From assembly GCA_900314455.1 (NCBI GenBank), contig OMVI01000057.1, forward strand, positions 1 through 46,749: 46,749 nt of DNA, written 5' to 3'. This stretch comes from an uncultured Prevotella sp. Lineage in GTDB: Bacteria; Bacteroidota; Bacteroidia; Bacteroidales; Bacteroidaceae. Below, in pieces: positions 44,149 through 46,749 of the stretch. The notes beneath the pieces are model-generated. The model made no database searches. It was not told the DNA's origin and was given only the letters and a program-made list of their open reading frames with translations. Position 1 is the stretch's first letter. Each line of letters starts with the position of its first letter. The position numbers were made by a program, and so were the translations under genes.

Positions 44149-45426
44149 ATGATACAAGTTTATAGCCGTCATATATGCAGAAGGGTAATGCTCCTGATGC
44201 TGTTTCTGTTAATTCCATTTGCCATGTTTGCACAGAACCTGTCGCCGTACGACGAGAACAGACCGGTGGGATGGGCATCGGTTGATAGCGTGTGCACCGG
44301 CAGCGGGGACGCAAATCCGATTGTCGTTACCACATGGCAGCAACTCAACAACCAGTTCCGGCAGTACAGTGTGACGCCAAAGACGATATATCTGAAGGGC
44401 GAGATAACCGTTCCACGTGCCCTTAGAATGAGGCGAATGGCTAATGTCACCATCTACGGCCTTCCCGGTTCCGCCCTTGTCAACGACAAATACACCATCC
44501 GCAATGACTCCAGCGGTATCCTGTACATCGACCGTTGCAGCAATATCATACTTCGTAACATAACCTTCAAAGGCCCCGGCGCCTTCGACCGCGATGCCAA
44601 CGACAACCTGACGGTATCCCGCACACGCCATATATGGGTCGACCACTGCGACTTCCAGGATGGTCAGGACGGCAACTTCGACTGCAACAAAGGCTCCGAC
44701 TATATCACCGTGAGTTGGTGCCGCTTCCGTTATCTCATCGCTCCGTGGCCCAAACTGCCCGACGACACTATTGCCGACCACACCGACGACCACCGTTTCA
44801 GCAACCTGTGGAGTTCGTCCGACGGCGACAGTATCTATGACAAGGGGCATCTCCGCACCACTTTTGCCAACTGCTGGTGGGACGAAGGCTGCCGCACCCG
44901 TATGCCTTTCGTACGCTTCGGAAAGATTCATATCCTCAATTGTGCCTACACCAGCACCGTGCTCAGTGCCGTTTTCAACGTCCGCTATCTGTCTAACTTC
45001 TATGTAGAGAACAGCGCCTTCATCTCTGAGCGTTCCCAATCGCGAACCTATAGCATCGCTTCGTCGGCTCTGAACACCTGCAACATAACCTTCACAGGTT
45101 GTGAGGGCCATCGTGACGGACAGAAACGGCGGGGCAACGAGCCATATTATATTCCTGATTACGCCTACAATGCATATCCAGCAAAGTATGTCTACACCGT
45201 CCTTAGTGACACGGGAACCGGTGCCGGCGCAACATTGGATATCGAAGAAGGCAAACCGTTTACGACCGCTGTTGCAAAAGTGAAGGCTGAGGATGGCGGT
45301 TACGAGTCTACACATATATATAATGTGGCAGGTCAGCGTACAGATTGCCTGCAACGTGGCATGAATATCGTGTACCAGCAGAAAACCGATGGCAGTCGCA
45401 ATGTCATTAAGATGATGGTTAGATAA
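44149..45426 (+). CDS. Secreted pectate lyase (PL1-like)
   Basis: 425 aa from the ATG at 44149. This start gives a signal peptide with a basic n-region (RHICRRV) and hydrophobic core MLLMLFLLIPFAMFAQ; an ATG at 44188 is the alternative. Parallel beta-helix with PL1 hallmarks: TIYLKGEITVPRALRM, NIILRNITFKGPGAFDRD, HIWVDHCDFQDGQDGNFDCN (the vWiDHcdf block and Ca ligands), and RTRMPFVRFGKIHILNCAY (catalytic Arg). The tail STHIYNVAGQRTDCLQRGMN is a sorting-like module. It cleaves polygalacturonate. In frame with the upstream HEPN domain without a stop. Glycerate kinase follows after 6 bp. Confidence 0.9.
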   Translation: MIQVYSRHICRRVMLLMLFLLIPFAMFAQNLSPYDENRPVGWASVDSVCTGSGDANPIVVTTWQQLNNQFRQYSVTPKTIYLKGEITVPRALRMRRMANVTIYGLPGSALVNDKYTIRNDSSGILYIDRCSNIILRNITFKGPGAFDRDANDNLTVSRTRHIWVDHCDFQDGQDGNFDCNKGSDYITVSWCRFRYLIAPWPKLPDDTIADHTDDHRFSNLWSSSDGDSIYDKGHLRTTFANCWWDEGCRTRMPFVRFGKIHILNCAYTSTVLSAVFNVRYLSNFYVENSAFISERSQSRTYSIASSALNTCNITFTGCEGHRDGQKRRGNEPYYIPDYAYNAYPAKYVYTVLSDTGTGAGATLDIEEGKPFTTAVAKVKAEDGGYESTHIYNVAGQRTDCLQRGMNIVYQQKTDGSRNVIKMMVR

Positions 45427-45432
45427 TCGAAA

Positions 45433-46497
45433 ATGAAGAAAGTAGTATTGGCTATTGACAGTTTCAAAGGCTGTCTGACATCCGCCGAGGCAGAGGCAGC
45501 TGTGGCTGAAGGACTCGACGGATGTGATGTTGTTAAGATACCGGTGACCGACGGCGGCGACGGAATGCTCGACGCTTTCGCCGCCACCTTGCATGCCAAA
45601 AGGCAGAAAGTCGTCGTCCGCGATGCCATGATGCGACTCGTCGAGGCTGAATATGCCCTTACCGACGACGGCGTTGCAGTCATAGAATCAGCGCAGGCAT
45701 GCGGCATTATGCGCCTCAAGCCAGAAGAGTTGAACCCACGCGTGGCTACAAGCTATGGTGTCGGACAGCTCATTGCCGACGCATTGAAACGCGGTTCTCG
45801 AAAGATTGTAATCGGCTTGGGTGGCTCCGCAACCAGCGATTGCGGTCTCGGTATGCTTCATGCACTTGTTGACATCTTCACCGACAGGCGTCCTGGGCGC
45901 AACATCGACGACATCAGCATGCCTCATTGTGAAATCGACATACTCTCCGATGTCGACAATCCCCTCTATGGTGAGCGTGGAGCCGCAGCTGTTTTCGGAC
46001 CTCAGAAGGGCGCAACACCGCAGATGGTGGACTGCCTCGATCGTCGTGCGCGTACCTTTGCACGAATGGCAGCGAGGCATTTAGGCTTCGATTGCAGTGA
46101 ACGCGCCGGTGCGGGCGCTGCCGGTGGACTCGGTTATGCACTCATGGAGTTTCTTGGTGCCAACGTCTTTCATGGCGCAGAGTATTTCCTTTCGCTTGTC
46201 AACTTCGACGAAATCATCCGTGGTACCGATGTCATCGTGACGGGGGAGGGTAGTGCCGACAAGCAGACGCTGATGGGAAAGATACCGTCGGCAATCCTCC
46301 GCCATGCCGAATCGCAGCATATTCCTGTTGTCCTCCTGGCTGGAAAGGTCAGCGATGCCGATGAGCTTCGTGCCGCCGGGTTCTCCAAGGTGGTGGATAT
46401 CAATGCGGGGTATGACACTAATGAGAACCCGCTGGATAAGGAGGTGGCGAGGGGAAGATTAAAAGCCTGCCCCATGACCTGCCAAAGACACAAGTGA
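45433..46497 (+). CDS. Glycerate kinase
   Basis: 354-aa cytoplasmic kinase phosphorylating D-glycerate, of the GlxK/GarK type. N-terminal VVLAIDSFKGCLTSAEAEAA, then IPVTDGGDGMLDAF, IESAQACGIMRL, IVIGLGGSATSDCGLGMLHA, FGPQKGATPQMVDCLD, GAGAAGGLGYALMEFLGA and VTGEGSADKQTLMGKIPS are all characteristic. Probably co-transcribed with the pectate lyase (6-bp gap), fitting catabolism of uronate-derived glycerate. The C-terminus LKACPMTCQRHK is not family-like, and its DNA resembles the repeat sequence at about 9300-9335, so the native end was probably replaced by repeat. Confidence 0.93.
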   Translation: MKKVVLAIDSFKGCLTSAEAEAAVAEGLDGCDVVKIPVTDGGDGMLDAFAATLHAKRQKVVVRDAMMRLVEAEYALTDDGVAVIESAQACGIMRLKPEELNPRVATSYGVGQLIADALKRGSRKIVIGLGGSATSDCGLGMLHALVDIFTDRRPGRNIDDISMPHCEIDILSDVDNPLYGERGAAAVFGPQKGATPQMVDCLDRRARTFARMAARHLGFDCSERAGAGAAGGLGYALMEFLGANVFHGAEYFLSLVNFDEIIRGTDVIVTGEGSADKQTLMGKIPSAILRHAESQHIPVVLLAGKVSDADELRAAGFSKVVDINAGYDTNENPLDKEVARGRLKACPMTCQRHK

Positions 46498-46499
46498 AA

Positions 46500-46612
46500 G
46501 CCTCTCCAAGCCTCTCCGAAGGAATGGATGTTTGATTACCTAAAAGTATGGCGCCAGGAGGCATTAGGTAACTAACATCCTCCCCTTGGGGGAGGCTTGG
46601 AGAGGTCGTCGA
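46500..46612. repeat. Paired-palindrome element after glycerate kinase
   Basis: Forward arm about 46503-46540 (CCTCTCCAAGCCTCTCCGAA, ..GGATGTTTGATTACC) and inverted arm about 46565-46607 (GGTAACTAACATCCTCCCCT) around a ~25-bp spacer. Confidence 0.82.
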
Positions 46613-46661
46613 CTTGGTCTTGCGAGGTTTTTGGTTTGGTCTTGCGTGGTCAAAGTTTAGG

Positions 46662-46749
46662 TTTTAAATTGGTTTTTAATTTATTTTTGCTTGAAAAATA
46701 AATTAAAAATGGATGAAAAATAAATTAAAAATCAGAGAAAAATAAATTA
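46662..46749 (+). repeat. AT-rich hairpin array, copy D (runs off the window)
   Basis: TTGGTTTTTAATTTATTTTT, then inverted AAAAATAAATTAAAAA units with ATGG-type spacers, in the same orientation as copy C and inverted relative to copy A. The window ends inside it. Confidence 0.9.

Noticed and set aside
44209-45594. 461-codon minus-strand open frame over the pectate lyase and the glycerate kinase 5' end
   Set aside because: Antisense to two well-supported genes; composition follows their codon structure.

Overview
The window looks like a chromosomal segment of a Bacteroidales bacterium, most likely Prevotellaceae. The grounds are a SusC/SusD pair, promoters with the Bacteroidetes -7 box TAnnTTTG (often TTTG-N19/20-TAnnTTTG), weak Shine-Dalgarno signals, a DUF5683 gene, and secreted proteins ending in type-9-secretion-like tails. 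Names come from motif reading only; no database search was run.

Layout. (1) 0.3-7.6 kb, minus strand: a phosphate-acquisition block with a PiT phosphate transporter carrying a PhoU-like tail, a broken porin/exopolyphosphatase remnant, and a TonB-dependent receptor with a beta-helix lipoprotein. The three promoters here share 6-bp half-sites at an exact 11-bp period, placed 10 nt upstream of the -7 box. This looks like a PhoB-type operator replacing the -33 element. (2) 7.6-8.7 kb: threonine aldolase. (3) 9.5-15.7 kb: a probable lipid A/LPS-modification group (PAP2 phosphatase fused to an outer-membrane barrel, ArnT-like GT39, polyprenyl-phosphate GT2, a double LAB_N membrane protein, UDP-glucuronate 4-epimerase), with a convergent TauE/SafE permease and then an OmpR/histidine-kinase pair. 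(4) 17.6-29.8 kb: housekeeping genes (tRNA-Gln, rsfS, ftsH, cdsA, lpxB, surE, parA, parB, DUF5683, rel). (5) 29.9-46.5 kb: a pectin-utilisation region with two pectin methylesterases, SusC/SusD, a lipoprotein, a secreted protein, a PL1-type pectate lyase and glycerate kinase. It is interrupted by AT-rich accessory cassettes: a GxxExxY gene between inverted repeats, a small-ORF/DUF6169 pair between 82-83-bp direct repeats, a pseudogene, and a broken MNT/HEPN toxin-antitoxin module whose HEPN frame runs into the pectate lyase.

Non-coding structure is unusually rich. Pairs of ~40-bp palindromic arms recur at ~8.8, 21.7, 23.5, 25.6 and 46.5 kb. AT-rich hairpin arrays occur at 0, 9.2, 21.9 and 46.7 kb; those at 0 and 21.9 kb are 145-bp inverted copies, and both window ends lie in this repeat. 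The palindromic repeat reaches into coding sequence and supplies the C-termini of FtsH and SurE, and probably of glycerate kinase. A 118-bp element at 23.6 kb could fold as a cloverleaf.

The strongest candidates for something new are the phosphate operator architecture, the HEPN-pectate lyase fusion beside a truncated antitoxin, and the paired-palindrome repeat family with its protein-coding copies.
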